Assembly: GCA_963070105.1 (NCBI GenBank)
Contig: OY718805.1
Span: 6,444,001 to 6,508,000 of the forward strand
DNA length: 64,000 nt
Reading direction: 5' to 3'
DNA from: Litomosoides sigmodontis
Taxonomy: Eukaryota; Nematoda; Chromadorea; Rhabditida; Onchocercidae
Of this stretch, positions 29,301 through 42,297 are shown one piece after another. The notes under the pieces are model-generated. The model made no database searches. It saw only the letters and a program-made list of their open reading frames with translations, and was not told where the DNA came from. The position numbers and the translations under genes are program-made. Position 1 is the first letter of the stretch. Each line of letters starts with the position of its first letter.

Positions 29301-32300
29301 AAGATGGTGCAATGAGCAGTGATGGAAATCCACTGGTTGGGAAGTTCGATGAAGAGCTCACTGAGTTTACTGTCAGTAACTTAAGACGATGTTTTTTCAT
29401 GACATCTGTTGCTGTGACGAAATTGGTCGATGTATTTTATGGTTAGTTAATCACTCAATTTTAAAATGTGAAATTGAGCATTATTTCAAATGAAGATGTA
29501 CTATCAGTTATAATTTTACTTTAACTTCTTCAATAAGATTTCGCTGTATATTTTTGCACTTCATACGAAACAGTATTGTATCCCATGTTTGTGAATTCGG
29601 AATTAGTTTTCTCACGTCATCAGTTGTTCGAATGTTATGCTAAAAACGAGAAGCTTTTCCAAACTTACGAAAGAACGATAATTCGATGATTTGTGGTGAA
29701 AAAAAATAATCAGCTTGTGTGCATGACTGCGATTCGTCAAGTCATATTATATATAGTTGTACGTATATGTTACTCATCTATGAAGATGAATATTTTTGTT
29801 TACTTTTTAAAGTCATTATCCCTCCGTGTTCTTTGCCTGCATAAAATCATTCTGATCATCACAGACGACATTTATCAATACATCGCTGTTGTGAGAAGGA
29901 GGAATAAGTTGATGATATTGGTGAAGGCACAGTGAAGCAACTGGTAGATGGTACATAATTTGTTGTGATGATGTTTCAGAGCCCTACTGAATTCATGTAG
30001 ATACAGCTAAAAGTGTTACCGTTTCGCGAATGCATGGCCGAACCTTTGGTGTTATTAGTTACATTAGCACTGGTAATTAAAAAATTAAGGTCGTGCTTCA
30101 TTTGGCAAGTAGAGAAGCTATTCATGAAGCTCCTTTTATGATTGATATAAGTCTTTTGAGACTTCAAATAATTAAATTTGAATATACTTCATTTTAAGCC
30201 CTTTTCCAGGAGATGGTCGTGTGGTTATAGATTTTCGGGAATCGGATGAGTTGATGCGACTTTGGTCTGATTCGAATTACTCTATATATGAAGAATGGTT
30301 AAAACATCAACAGGTAATTTTGTGAAAGTAACTGGCACTGAAATTCCTCTTTCAGTATTCTGTTTTGGATTATATAAGAGCAGATTTTACGTCTGACTTC
30401 CGATTCCAGCAACTTCCACGAAGTTCCAGTAATTCAACAGGAGCAACTGGCGATAATGTGATGTTGGCAGCAGCTCAGTCAGCTATGGCGACAACTGGAG
30501 GGAGCGGTGGTTTGAAAAACACCCTTAGTGCTCCTGGTATTTCAAAAAGCCGTGCTGCTTCTGGTGAAACTTGAAATTATTTTTCGGTCGTTAGAATATA
30601 ATGTAACTTCAACGGCTCTTCTGTTAGGTTCACAACCTGATTAACTGAGTGAAAGATATCGAGGAGATGCTGGAATTAGATGCAGATTTACGCATTGAGG
30701 ATACCATTGCAAAGTAAAATTAGATTGATTTCTTATCTCTTTGTATATTACAATGTATTGTTTTGATATAAAGAAATGGTTCCATTATAGTGTTATCAGT
30801 TTATGACTTCAATTTTTCTTAATTTTCAGAACGTTCATTAGCTGCAAGTATATCGGTGTCTTCACCTGCTGCAAGTCTTGTTGAGGAGATGTCACTGGGA
30901 ATTCCAAAACCTAATTCAGCTCAATTTGTTTGGCATTATTTGCACAGTAATATCACTTTATTATTTTTAGAAGTGCTGATAATTTAGTTTATAATATTGG
31001 TAACAGGGCGTTTTACCAAACGATTGCATAATTATCAGGCTAAGTTTATAAAAGAACCGAAAGAATGCCGATTTTTATTTGGCAAACTGTGCTTTTTGTA
31101 CATAGATTTTACTTTTGTGATTCTGGTTTGTTTTCAGAAATCCAAATTTGGTGAAGGCTTATGATCACGTTCTATCAATTTAGGTAATAAGTTTTACAAA
31201 CCGTGCGTTGGTGAACATCAACCAAAAATGGCGCGAATGTTAGATACTTTTATGGATTGGCTTGTGCAGTCTTCGCTCGTGAAACCTCTTCGATCTGCAG
31301 CATATGGTGGGTTCTAGTTCGTTTCGAATTAATCCTAAAGTTTCAACTTGTCGCTTTTCGTTTATTTAAATTTTCTTATAGCTATCTTTAAAAAAGATAT
31401 TTATTATTTATTTGATTACTGTTCTCTAGCTTTTGGTGTAGGATTGCTTCCAAAGAAACTTTATCAAATGGTCTAATAAGGTACTGGGTCTGAAGAAATA
31501 CACGAAAATTTCAAAAAATTGTTGCACATTGCTAATGCATGTTACTGCTGTCATTAAAATGCAGTTTCCGTTTCCAGATAGTGCACGGGCATTTCTCATT
31601 GTGCTGCTTTTGTTTGTTCAGGCTCTGCGTATCATCACTTATTTGCGTTATGTATTTTGAAATGCTTCCAATTCATTCTTTCTGACTTCTTTTCCTTTTA
31701 AACTCTAACTGATTTATATGTGCTGTTTTATGTAGTATATGTATTTGGGGTTGCTTCTTTCTTCTGTACATGTCTGCGAGTCTTCTACAAGAGCTTGGAA
31801 AAAGCTTGAGCAGTTTTTAGTGTGTATTTAGTGACTTAAATAACTACCTTGGAGCAATTTATGTTGGACAGTGCTAGGTTTTTGCTGTCAGTCACATGTA
31901 CCTTTTATATCTCTGATACATTCTTACAGCCACTTATCTAGAATGGTCTCATTTATTTGTTCTCTTATCTAGGTTTCCACTTGTTAATTAAGTTCAAGAT
32001 TGAAGTGTTGTAATTTAGCTGGCAGTACATGTGTTCGGTTGCTGTTAGCGAAATTTTGACAGGCTTTTCTTAACTTGGTAACTGTTTGAAAAACATAAAA
32101 TCCCAATTCGATATATCTGAGAGATGGCTTCCATATGATTGAGGAAAATATTCAGAAGAGAAAATAGAATAGATTCTTTGAAAAATTACGAGGTTGTGAG
32201 TTATTTTTCGGTAGATATTAGAATGTATTATTAACTCATTACTGTTGATAACTGCAAATAATAAGTGAAATAATATTTACATAAGCGATTCTTTACCAAA

Positions 32301-34266
32301 CAAAACGTCGGTGTTATGGGTGGGAGATACTATTATATAACTATATCATTCTGGACATTTGTTTTGCAAATACACCAACCGATGGTGAGAAACGAATAAT
32401 TTCATTTTATATGCACTAGTGATTTTTTTTTGGTCATTCATTTAACATTCAGTTTTTATTGTTTTCTAGCACGTGTTTACATCTATAAGCCATGAGCTAA
32501 GCGGCAACATAAGGTGTTAGATCTACGGGTCTATGTGAATAAATTGATTACTGCAACTTTACACTTTCGATATTTCTCGAACAAAAAAAAGGCATTTCTT
32601 GGACAAAAAAAATCTTGGGTCATATTAGTTTATAATAATCATTTTCAAAAACCGAAATAATTTTCTGTTGATTCATTTGCTACATAAATGGATCACTATG
32701 CATGTGAGATAAGTAAAATCCATTATCCAAATACTGACGACATGATCTCCTATAGCAACGTTATACAATTCATCTTTTCATTCACACTTCTAAAAACTCT
32801 TCTTGTTTGATTTTTTTTTTGCTTAACCTTCCTATTTCAAATTTAAATTCTATGGGTTTTGTTCGCCCCATGATTGATTGAATAGTCATGAACCCTGAAA
32901 GGATGTTATTCTAAGAAGCACAATTAATTTTTGTCTTGTAATTTCATGCTTCATTTCACATTTCAGAAGTGCTTGTTGAGATGAAATGTAAAAAAAATTA
33001 GAAGGGGGGGAGGGACTGGAGTAGTTCCATACTCATGTTATTTATGCAATATGGTGACAACGAATGTTTCAAGTGAAAAGGAGTACGATGATGATAAGAG
33101 AGAAGGATGAATCCCTACACAGAAATGCCTCTATGCAGTATGCGAAGCTTGTTTGGTAATACACTTCGCAGTTAGTTGAATTTCTTCGTAAAGGTATGAA
33201 AGTGAAGTATGCAAGCGTTTTTTCCGTAGCTTTACTGAACGTATGGTGAATTCATGCAGAGATGATTAATTCCTAGGAGATATTATTTTTCATGCAATTC
33301 TTCCTGCTGCTCATCGTTCCTGTTGTTGTTGCCATTGACACTCAGTTGCTTCCCACCTCTTCGGATTGAACACAGAATCCTTTCTCTCTGAACTGGAAGT
33401 AGAACTTTGTTTAAAATATTTAACATTGTGGGTTAGTAAGTATTAAATGTCCAATAGTTTAGAAATGTGCTACAATATCTCCCAATTTAAAAGGTTTGTA
33501 GGTAGTCATTTCATCTTCTGAATTCATGGGAGAAAGGACTGCACTTCTCAATTAGTAAGTAACGTTGAAAACAGGGTTCTAATTTCTCTAAATCTATAAT
33601 ATTACTTAGCCTACTGTTTGAATTTTTTGAAAATTTTGAAATTTACAATTTGAATTTTTTCCAAAAAAATGGCACACTGCTTGATACCAAATATTTTTGA
33701 AACGACAGAAGATTGTATGTGAACGCTGTCATAGAATTTGTTTGCAAGTTTTAGGAAGTCAGCACAGTCTAACATCAGTTTTGGTTTTTCCACCTGACAC
33801 TGGCACTTGCAATTATGTTGGAACAAATTATGAAGTTTTAAATAGTATTAATAGTTTAAGCGGAAATTCAAGTGTGCTCGAACTTCCCACTTCCCTAATC
33901 TTTTCTGCGTTTTACAAATTTAATATTAATATTAATTTCGTAATGCTAAGCGGTTAGCACAGCTTTCATTTCACTAATAAGTCTGAGTTCGAACGTCTTC
34001 ATCCTTTTCTAATTGGTAAAAATGGTAGTGTCACATCGGACTCCTTTGAACGTCATGTACCTCAACCATTTTGAAAGAGTTTCATTTTCAGCGATTGTGT
34101 CAGAGTTGCTACTCGGCTTGCACACTGCAATTATGTACATACGTGTAGGCAAATTCGTTTCTCATAAATGTTATGGTCCACAGGAATTTGCAGTAAATAT
34201 TGAATTTATCTCGATGTACATTACTGCATTGTTGCGGATGCACCCCCATTTCTGTGTTTGTCTGTG

Positions 34267-34343
<77 letters not shown>

Positions 34344-37300
34344 CGTCTGTCGTTCATTCCAAAAGCTACCGTTTTCAACTCCTCACACTCTAAAGTTCTT
34401 TGCTAATTTCGGACTTTGTCTTTGCATGAATTTTATTTACATTCATGATTTTTGGAATCTATTTCTATTATATCAACATATGTATTTACCGTTCCTTTAC
34501 TGCCATTTTAAGGAGTTTTAAGTAGCAAAAAAACAATTATTGAACTTTAGACGTAAGTAGAAATGTGTGGAGTGCTAATAAAGAGAACCATTTCCATTCT
34601 TACAGATGCAGTTAGTCAACGATCAGTAAGTTCCGTTGGCACTGAAGAGACGCCATATTTGGATGAGCGGATGGCAACTGCAACTGGTACTGAAAACAGT
34701 ATAGGAAGTGTTTCTAGTGCTGTTGCACCAGGAAATGAGTCGACGATTTCCCGACGGTCATTTGGTACTTTATTTCTAAATTTGCTAATTCAAAATCTAG
34801 GCAAAGCGGAGTTGGAATCTTCTTAAATAATCAAATTAAAGAGCTGAGGTTCTAAAGGAATATTGTTTAAGCCCATTCAGTTGCATCATCTGGTGACACT
34901 CATTCCGGACAGTCGCATCTAACTGAATGGCCTGAAGTAGACGGAGTGTCCGCTGGTCGAGCTGCTGCTCTTGGAGCTTTTTGTCGAATTATATGTTCCA
35001 AGAAAAGTGAAGAAACCATAACTGATTCTCAACTGGCGCAATTCTATAAAGTTGTTTACGAGGCATTACTGGAGGTATTCTTTTATTTCCAATTAGTAGA
35101 GGGATGTGGTAAATGTAATGAACTGATATCCTAGCAACAAGTTTGTAATCTTAAAACATGCATCTGAACAATGTAAATGTAAAAATCGAAACGGTAGTAA
35201 AACCCTCTTTTTACGCTCCAGTTACCATTGGGCTGGGCATGATTGTGAGTACTGGTAAAATATAGAATATTTCGGTGCTTTATCTTTAGTCTTGCAAATT
35301 TCATACAGTATGCGATTTGGCTAATATTCGAAAGCATGAAATTCTCCGATGAATTTATTCCTTCCAAAAGCTTTTAAAAAATTTCAATTCTTCATTGTGT
35401 TATTGCCTTTCATTTTTAGAAAGATCGATTGATGCTTTGTGCACTTATTTATTTTGGCGGTGGTATTTTTCGTTTAGCGTTAAAAAGTGTTGAAATACTT
35501 CTACCACAGTTTGTTCAAGCACTCGAAATGATCTATACAGAGTCTATGAAGTTGAGGTTTGATTTAAAATTTTAGTCGTGAATCTCGGCTGTTCAGAAGA
35601 ATGGTAGCGCTAGAGGCCAATTTTGTAGGAATTGCATTGAAAAGGCATGAAAAAGCAGTGTAATTGATAATTTCAGTTTATTTGAAAAACGATGGGAATG
35701 CATTCATCAGAAATTCATTTTCAAGTGCTGCCTGAGCAATTACTCACTTTTGCCAAAACTCTATTAGTTTCAGACTTCACCCATCTATAGACGAAATTCA
35801 GATGCGTCGTTCCTGTTTGCATGCCCTATCATCTATCATCAGTTGGCCTACCATATTTGGAAATATGACCATTAACGGTAAGTTTAGGATAAGTGATGGT
35901 ACTTAACAAAAGAGTTATAAGAATTTAGTATTTATATTTTAACTTCATTTCGCAGTATTTAATTATTTCATACTATTCTGCATGTTAATGCAAAAAGTAA
36001 TAGCTTGTCATATATTTAGAAAAATTGTTTAACCGGCTATAACATATTTCAAAACGCTGGCATAATTCTTTGTTGATCAGTTCTTCATGTTTTAGGTTTT
36101 GACAAATGCATCACTAAATAGCAGTTTGAAAGTGGACAATGTTGTTGAGGGCTTGATAGTAGTATCAGTGTTGTTGTTGTTATTATGCAAAACTAAATGA
36201 GTGAATAAGCTTCTTTTCATTTAAGATCTGTCAAGTCCGCGTTCCAGTGGAGATAAGAGCTCATTTACGTACATCGAATTTCGTCCTCGGATGCATCGTA
36301 TTCTCATCATTGCTCTTCGTAATGAAGTTGATCCCATGAATCTCTTCCTCACTTTGTGTACTGTTTGTTTTATTATAAAATAACGTTTTTTTTTTCTTTT
36401 GATTTGGATAATTTCTTTATTCAAAGCTGCTTAGATTCCCTAATTATCTCACTAATAATGTGATGCTTGTTTGATATTCTAGATGTTAATTGTAGATAAG
36501 GCAGCTTCAGAACAATTACACACGATCAATATTTGCCTCAGTAACTAACATGCTTCTGAATAAGTTAAAATTTAAACACTATGAATTGTGTTACATTAAG
36601 AAGTGTGAATTAAAAAATGAGCATTAGTAATACTTCGCTTCAATAGAAAACAATCAGCAGGGTGTGTTTTTAGCTATGTGTACAATATTATGTGAGGAGA
36701 GTTGTTTATACGACATTAAAAGGACGCAGGAAAAAAGTTCCGAGAAGAGTGGACGGAAAAATGTTGTATGTTCGGATGGTGGTAAGTTATGCTCAATTTA
36801 TTGGATTGCGCATGAACATGTTGATAGATGCTTGTTAGCATGTAATTACTTAACTGGGTGTTAGACGAAACAGAGCACATATGTGTTCTTAACTGATTCC
36901 TTTCTTAATTTGGAAAAAAAATTCAGGCAATTAATTGATAGTATCGAAACTTGCAATTCTTTCGAAGGAAAAAGCTTGACTTTAATTCAACCTAGTAACA
37001 ATTATGTGAAATTGTAGATTGCTGTTGTGCATCGATAGTGGGTTCGATAGTAAGTACAGTATGTGATAATTTATGCAAACCGCAGTGGACATCCGAATTA
37101 TCAATATGCCTAGCGGCACTGGACTATCTGAATGCCCTTTCTTCTATGCATCAATCGGTTTTGTTCTGTGAAAGTTCGTCCTAATATCATAGTAACTTCA
37201 TGTGTTTCACTCATAGTTCATATGATTTTTTCCGTCGTGGGAATGTTGCATTTCTATGATTCGTAACCGTTTAGGAATGGAATTTGTTGAACATTTTATA

Positions 37301-40300
37301 GAAAAAAATTTATAGGGAGATTCTGGTTGGCAGGTTAGCGGGTACGAATTATTGATATTTTCTTTTTCAGACAATATGTCTACAGGTTTTCTGGTAGTTA
37401 CTTCGCTTTGTCGGTTTATTGACACGCAACTGATGAAACCCCCGCCTTTACACTCTAAGGATTTGCACTCCTCGGTAGGCTTATATTTCACTTCCAATGT
37501 TGTACTGTGTGAGAAAAATTCTATTTGTATTACTGAGGAGGTCCGTATGTTAAATTTAATTTCTTGAAGGTTGTGGCAGCATATTTTTCATTGTCTGTTT
37601 GGTTATGCGCAATACCACTATTGCTAGAGACAGAGTCTTGTTTGACAACTGTTGCTGAGACCATCGAACTTGGTTTGACCGGTGGAAAAAACCTTGTAAG
37701 TTTCAGAGATTCTTTTTAATCTTGTTTTTCTTTTTATTAATTGTAATATTCCTATAAATTTGTGTTGAACTGCAACTTTTTTCTCCGGTATAAAGTTTAT
37801 TCACTCTTTAATATCGACTTCAGCAAAAACGACCGTTTTATTCACTGTATCTGGTGAATATGAAATAATTTATGAAATAGGAATATAATGAAAAGCTGAA
37901 TGCCTAACAAAGTGTAGAGCTATGACTGAGTGGAAATATAGTGAAAGTTTTTAATCTTAACCAGGTTTTTTAGCTTGAAGAAGCTGGTTCCTCCTGCTTG
38001 TCTTTTCATTACAATTTTAATAACATTTTAGTTGCATTTCAGCCTCCACCGGAACGGAAAGCAGCGAGTAAGCGAGTAGATGATGCTGCTGAAAATTTGT
38101 TGTATATGATGTTTTCAATTTTGGTGAGTGACTGTTGTATCATTTACTAACTTAAGTCACCTTTTTTTATAAGTTTCTACAGATTCTCGAAAACCAATTT
38201 ATGCCCTAAATGCTAAGAAAAACAAGAAATTTTAATTACAGATTTATTTAGGAAATATTATGTACTTTGGAAATAAATCCTTATATGGGTCAGTCAACGA
38301 GTTGGCTTCTTATAGCCATTATTGTTTATGTGGTCGTTTGCAGGGTCATGGGAAACAGGATGATATCATGGATGAAAAGAAATTGTTGTATAAATTTGGT
38401 AGCCAGGCGATTGATACCACAAAATTCAGGTACTTCCTCATCCGACAACAAACTTTGGTTTCAATTCATGAAGCTACTGAATTATTCTCCATTTCTAAAG
38501 GTACTTAGAAATGTTTATTATTTATTAGCATTATTGAATGTTGATTTTTACATTTCTAATACAGCAATAAAAATACTGTTAGTTGTAAGCTGCTGAAAAC
38601 TTCTTTCACATTATTATTGCTAAAATTTTTGCTGGTTTTCATTGTTTGCATTATCATTTTTGACTATTTTAGAATTTTTTTGTGTTATAGGGTTTCCATC
38701 TGTGTTTCTTGTATTACGCACTCCTTGTCATACGGCTTACACATTTTTTGTACAACTGCGATCATGGACTACAACCACAACAGATGCAGTCATTGATGAT
38801 AAAGAGAGTGAACGACTTCAAAATAATGTTGAAATTTCAACGAGTTCCAAAAATACTGCTAAATTTTTCCACATACCACCGGAATTCGAAAAGTCACACT
38901 GTAAATTGTAAGTTCATCAGTTTGATTAGAACTAATAAAATTCAAAGGATAAATGAGAGGTTGGACGAGTTTGCTTTTCATCATAAATGGAAACCTTTAC
39001 ATGCTCTTTCGCTTTATTTAGTATAATTCACTAAATAATAAAGCATCTTCTTTTTAATTTTCATATCTTATTTCTTATTCATGTTCAGAGACTCCGTAAT
39101 TCCTCCATTGCAACCAACACCGGATACAGATCGTGTCATTGCTGAATTGACTGATATTCGAAAAAGAATGTCACAAGGCGAAAGTTGTCTGCGATCTTCA
39201 GACGATCGCAATGTTTGGCTTCGTGAACCACTTTCAAAGGAATTATCTAAATTTGCAAAGCCCACAGAGTTAGCCAGTTGCTATTATGACTATCTCTTAC
39301 GATTTATCCTCGAGAAATGTTAATTCGAGAAAAATGAGATCAGAAAAATATTTTTCTGTTCATGTATTCATTTTCTGACAAGTTTGTCACATCGGAATAA
39401 TTTCAGAAGCTTTTATTGAATTATTTATTGCTGAACAGAAACTTACATCTCTCTTTTCTGAAAACATGTTTATTTTTCTAGGCCACCAACTAATTGCAAT
39501 GCAGGCCGAATACTTCTGTATGATCTCGGTTTAATTTCAGAAGAAAGTTACAAATCTGGTGATATATTGCTTCTTGACTCTTCGAAGTAGGTTCTTCACT
39601 GGAGTTGTGAAATTTTGAAGGATAAATCAAGTTCATTTTCTTCTTGCGGCATATTTATTTCCCTTCTATATTGATAAATGCTACTAACACTTGATTATGA
39701 ATATTAATAATGATTGTGAATATTTCGAGGGTTTCAGCGTCGATTTTTATCATGATCTGCATCAAATGGTGGATCGTTCACCAACAAAGTTGCTGCAGAC
39801 TGTTCGCTTATTTTATGTTCGTGATGGTCAACATAATGCTATGGATATCCTTGCTAATGCGGTAAGCTTTTAGGCTGAAAGTTACGTTTTTAAAAGAAAA
39901 TCAGTATTAATTCGAGGTTACACACAAATTGAGGTAAATTCTCTGTATAGTTAGTATATAGATATTTATTTATCTGCAAAGAGCCTCAGTACTGAAATAT
40001 AAATCTATTTAAATTTTACTCTTTCTTTATCTGATAAAAATAGGTATATTTAAAATTTATCTGACCTAGAAAGAGCCTAAAGACTGCGCACACTCAGATT
40101 GATCTTCTTAATCGAACATGTTCCATGGCAGCATATTTTAGTCTGGTGTTATTATTAGACCACATTTGAACTTTATAACACGAGCTCTTATTTTCTAAAA
40201 AGTAATACACTATTTTGACGTGATTTCAGATGGATTTGAAAAATACAAGTAACTTGTTCTGTATCTTATTGGCGGAATTAGGCGAAGGTGTTGAAGTGAA

Positions 40301-42297
40301 AACGCATGCTCACTGGACCGGTGATTGGACCACTGCTTTCTCTGCCGAACGCGGTTAATGTTTATTTCTGTAATAAATCTTCAATTATGTTAGAGACTAC
40401 ATCTGAACTTTAAAAAAAAGTTTTTAATATCTGCTATAAGAGCCATATTTTCAAAATTGGCATAGAAATAATTTTTTGGCCTTTTTTAAGTTTAAAATAA
40501 TACATTATCAATCGAAGAAAAGGGATGAAATTAGCTAAAAAACGATTCTCTCAAACTAACCTTTCATTTGCATAAATTGAAACAATTGATTTGAAGTGTT
40601 ATACATACGTGGCATGATACTTCAAAGCAAGAACTATTATTGTTAATGTATTTATTAATGAATTAAAAACTTCAAGTTTAGAACCAAAAGAAACAGAGGA
40701 AAATATGGATAATTATGTCATCGATGGTTTCACTCATTGTCTATGGTGGACTGATCCACATATTGAAATCGCTTTTACTACACCAACAGGTCGTGTTCTT
40801 CCTCGCAAACAACAGGCATCTGCCAATTCTAGCATGAATGTTCCGATTGTTAATTCCGATGAACAGAGCGATTCGGATCACTCTACCAGGATGTTACAAC
40901 GCGATTTTGGTTTGCCTTTGAATTTATTTCTAGTCATATTGTTGCTTAGTTAAAAATGAAATTCTGATTTGTAAAATTTTCGAAATAATTGTTGACTTGT
41001 TTTGGGTGGTCGAGCAGCAAGTCTGCCATCCAGTGATGAACGATCAGCTGGACAAACCAGTTGTAATACTAGTGGGCGGTCAAGCAAACTGCTTGGAGAA
41101 ACACTTTATCCGTCGCACAAAAAAAATTATTTAGGTATTGATTCTACGAATGAAACAAAAGGTAGTGTTGTTGTTCTGAAAAGTAAAGTTCACCGCTTAG
41201 ACCCATTGCAAAAAAAGAAATTCGGAATATTTAGTGGATGCAAAGATCTGGGAAACAATTGCATTTTTCAAGCTATATTGAAGAATTCAGTTCCAAAATA
41301 AACTACGAATTTTGTTCAAATATGAGAATGGTATGTTTTTGCACACTAATCTAAAGTTATATCACACTTCAGAAAACGGTTCGGAAACGATTACGTTCGT
41401 TAAACGTAATTCTGATCAACGTGTGTTTGTTATCTTCCTTGAGAGGATCGAAGACATGCACTATTTTCCATACGGTATGTGAATAGTGCTTATTCTCGTG
41501 CTCTTAACATCCACTTTGTTTTTTGCTGATTTTTATGTCGCTTTCTGACATTCCTCGTTTGTTTCTAGAAGAAATGTTCCCAATGACGTCAGATGATTCA
41601 TTGTGCAATAATGAGAGTAATTCGAGGCCCGATTTGATTATGATTTTTATTTCGGAGGTGGAAAGCGAACTGGTTCGAATCAACATAATTGGAGATTGGA
41701 CAAAGTAACTATTTGGTTCTTAAAAATTTTAATAAATTCAGTAAGATTTTTTTTAACCTTTTATCCTAGATGTGGTTTGCCAGGACCGTTGGTTGACGGT
41801 TGTTTAGTCTCCAGCAGCGGCTTATCAACTCTTTTAAGACACACAATCATTAGTATTGCTCGGCGAAGAACGGTCGAGCTGGAAAAGTTTGTCAAATTTT
41901 TTACTTTTTGTTGAACGCCTTTGCTGAGATGATTTATAATCTTTTTGATGTCTAATTAATAATTTTCTGTACTATAAAAACTTATTAAAACTTATTAAAA
42001 ATTCCTGTTACTTGTCATTGAAATATGATAAAATATCAGTTTAAATTTCCTCACATTTATAATTGCGAACAAAATACTAAGGAAGAGAACAGGCGACTGT
42101 AATGTCCTTGTTGATGAAGGCAGTTGATATTGATTCATAAACATATTAAGAAGTCTATAATAAATAAAATCAGTATATACTATTGTAGTTATCAGTTAGT
42201 AGCATCAAAGCGTCGACGTGCAATTCAGGAATTTGCTGGGAAATATACAGTCAAGAAGTCATACTGTGATTTTGTGGAATCATTGCTGAAGGAATAA
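26317..42297 (+). CDS. RALGAPB: Ral GTPase-activating protein subunit beta
   Basis: Non-catalytic partner needed by the RalGAP alpha subunits that switch off RalA/B. Exons: 26317-26396, 26543-26654, 27234-27394, 27707-27930, 28160-28299, 28558-28654, 28882-29073, 29304-29441, 30210-30313, 30410-30563, 30830-30946, 31184-31306, 34606-34764, 34881-35074, 35420-35556, 35774-35877, 36226-36357, 36674-36781, 37018-37167, 37371-37474, 37570-37695, 38043-38123, 38344-38500, 38691-38907, 39089-39268, 39482-39586, 39738-39861, 40230-40353, 40682-40909, 41018-41134 (or 41161), 41373-41474, 41569-41704, 41770-41890, 42196-42297. Every phase agrees; about 1,549 residues versus roughly 1,494 in human. Matches along the length include the start MGLYAEW, SLRALFVPR, YWKTLSFLSKRWRHQ, AGRAAALGAFCRIICSKK, LHSKDLHS, FRYFLIRQQ, HWTGDW and the C-terminal RapGAP-fold CGLPGPLVDGCLVS. 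Acceptor 26313-26314 precedes the ATG. Confidence 0.95.
33943..34000 (+). repeat. Degenerate tRNA-like sequence (A-box and B-box remnants)
   Basis: A D-arm-like segment GCTAAGCGGTTAGCAC (33945-33960) is followed about 25 bases later by a T-loop-like GAGTTCGAACGTC (33985-33997). Spacing fits a tRNA, but the T-stem and acceptor stem do not pair, so it is a pseudogene or a tRNA-derived SINE fragment, not a working tRNA. Confidence 0.4.
34272..34340. repeat. (GT)n microsatellite in RALGAPB intron
   Basis: About 69 bp of uninterrupted TG dinucleotide, responsible for three overlapping spurious Cys-Val frames. Confidence 0.98.

Larger units (their letters stand above)
31307..34605. other. 3.3-kb intron of RALGAPB
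   Basis: The longest intron in the gene. It holds the GT microsatellite and a tRNA-like relic listed separately, and a chance-looking open frame at 33697-33957 that has no counterpart in vertebrate RALGAPB. No antisense gene was supported. Confidence 0.6.

Noticed and set aside
33697..33957. Possible extra RALGAPB exon
   Set aside because: Neighbouring exons already join in phase and relatives have no matching segment.
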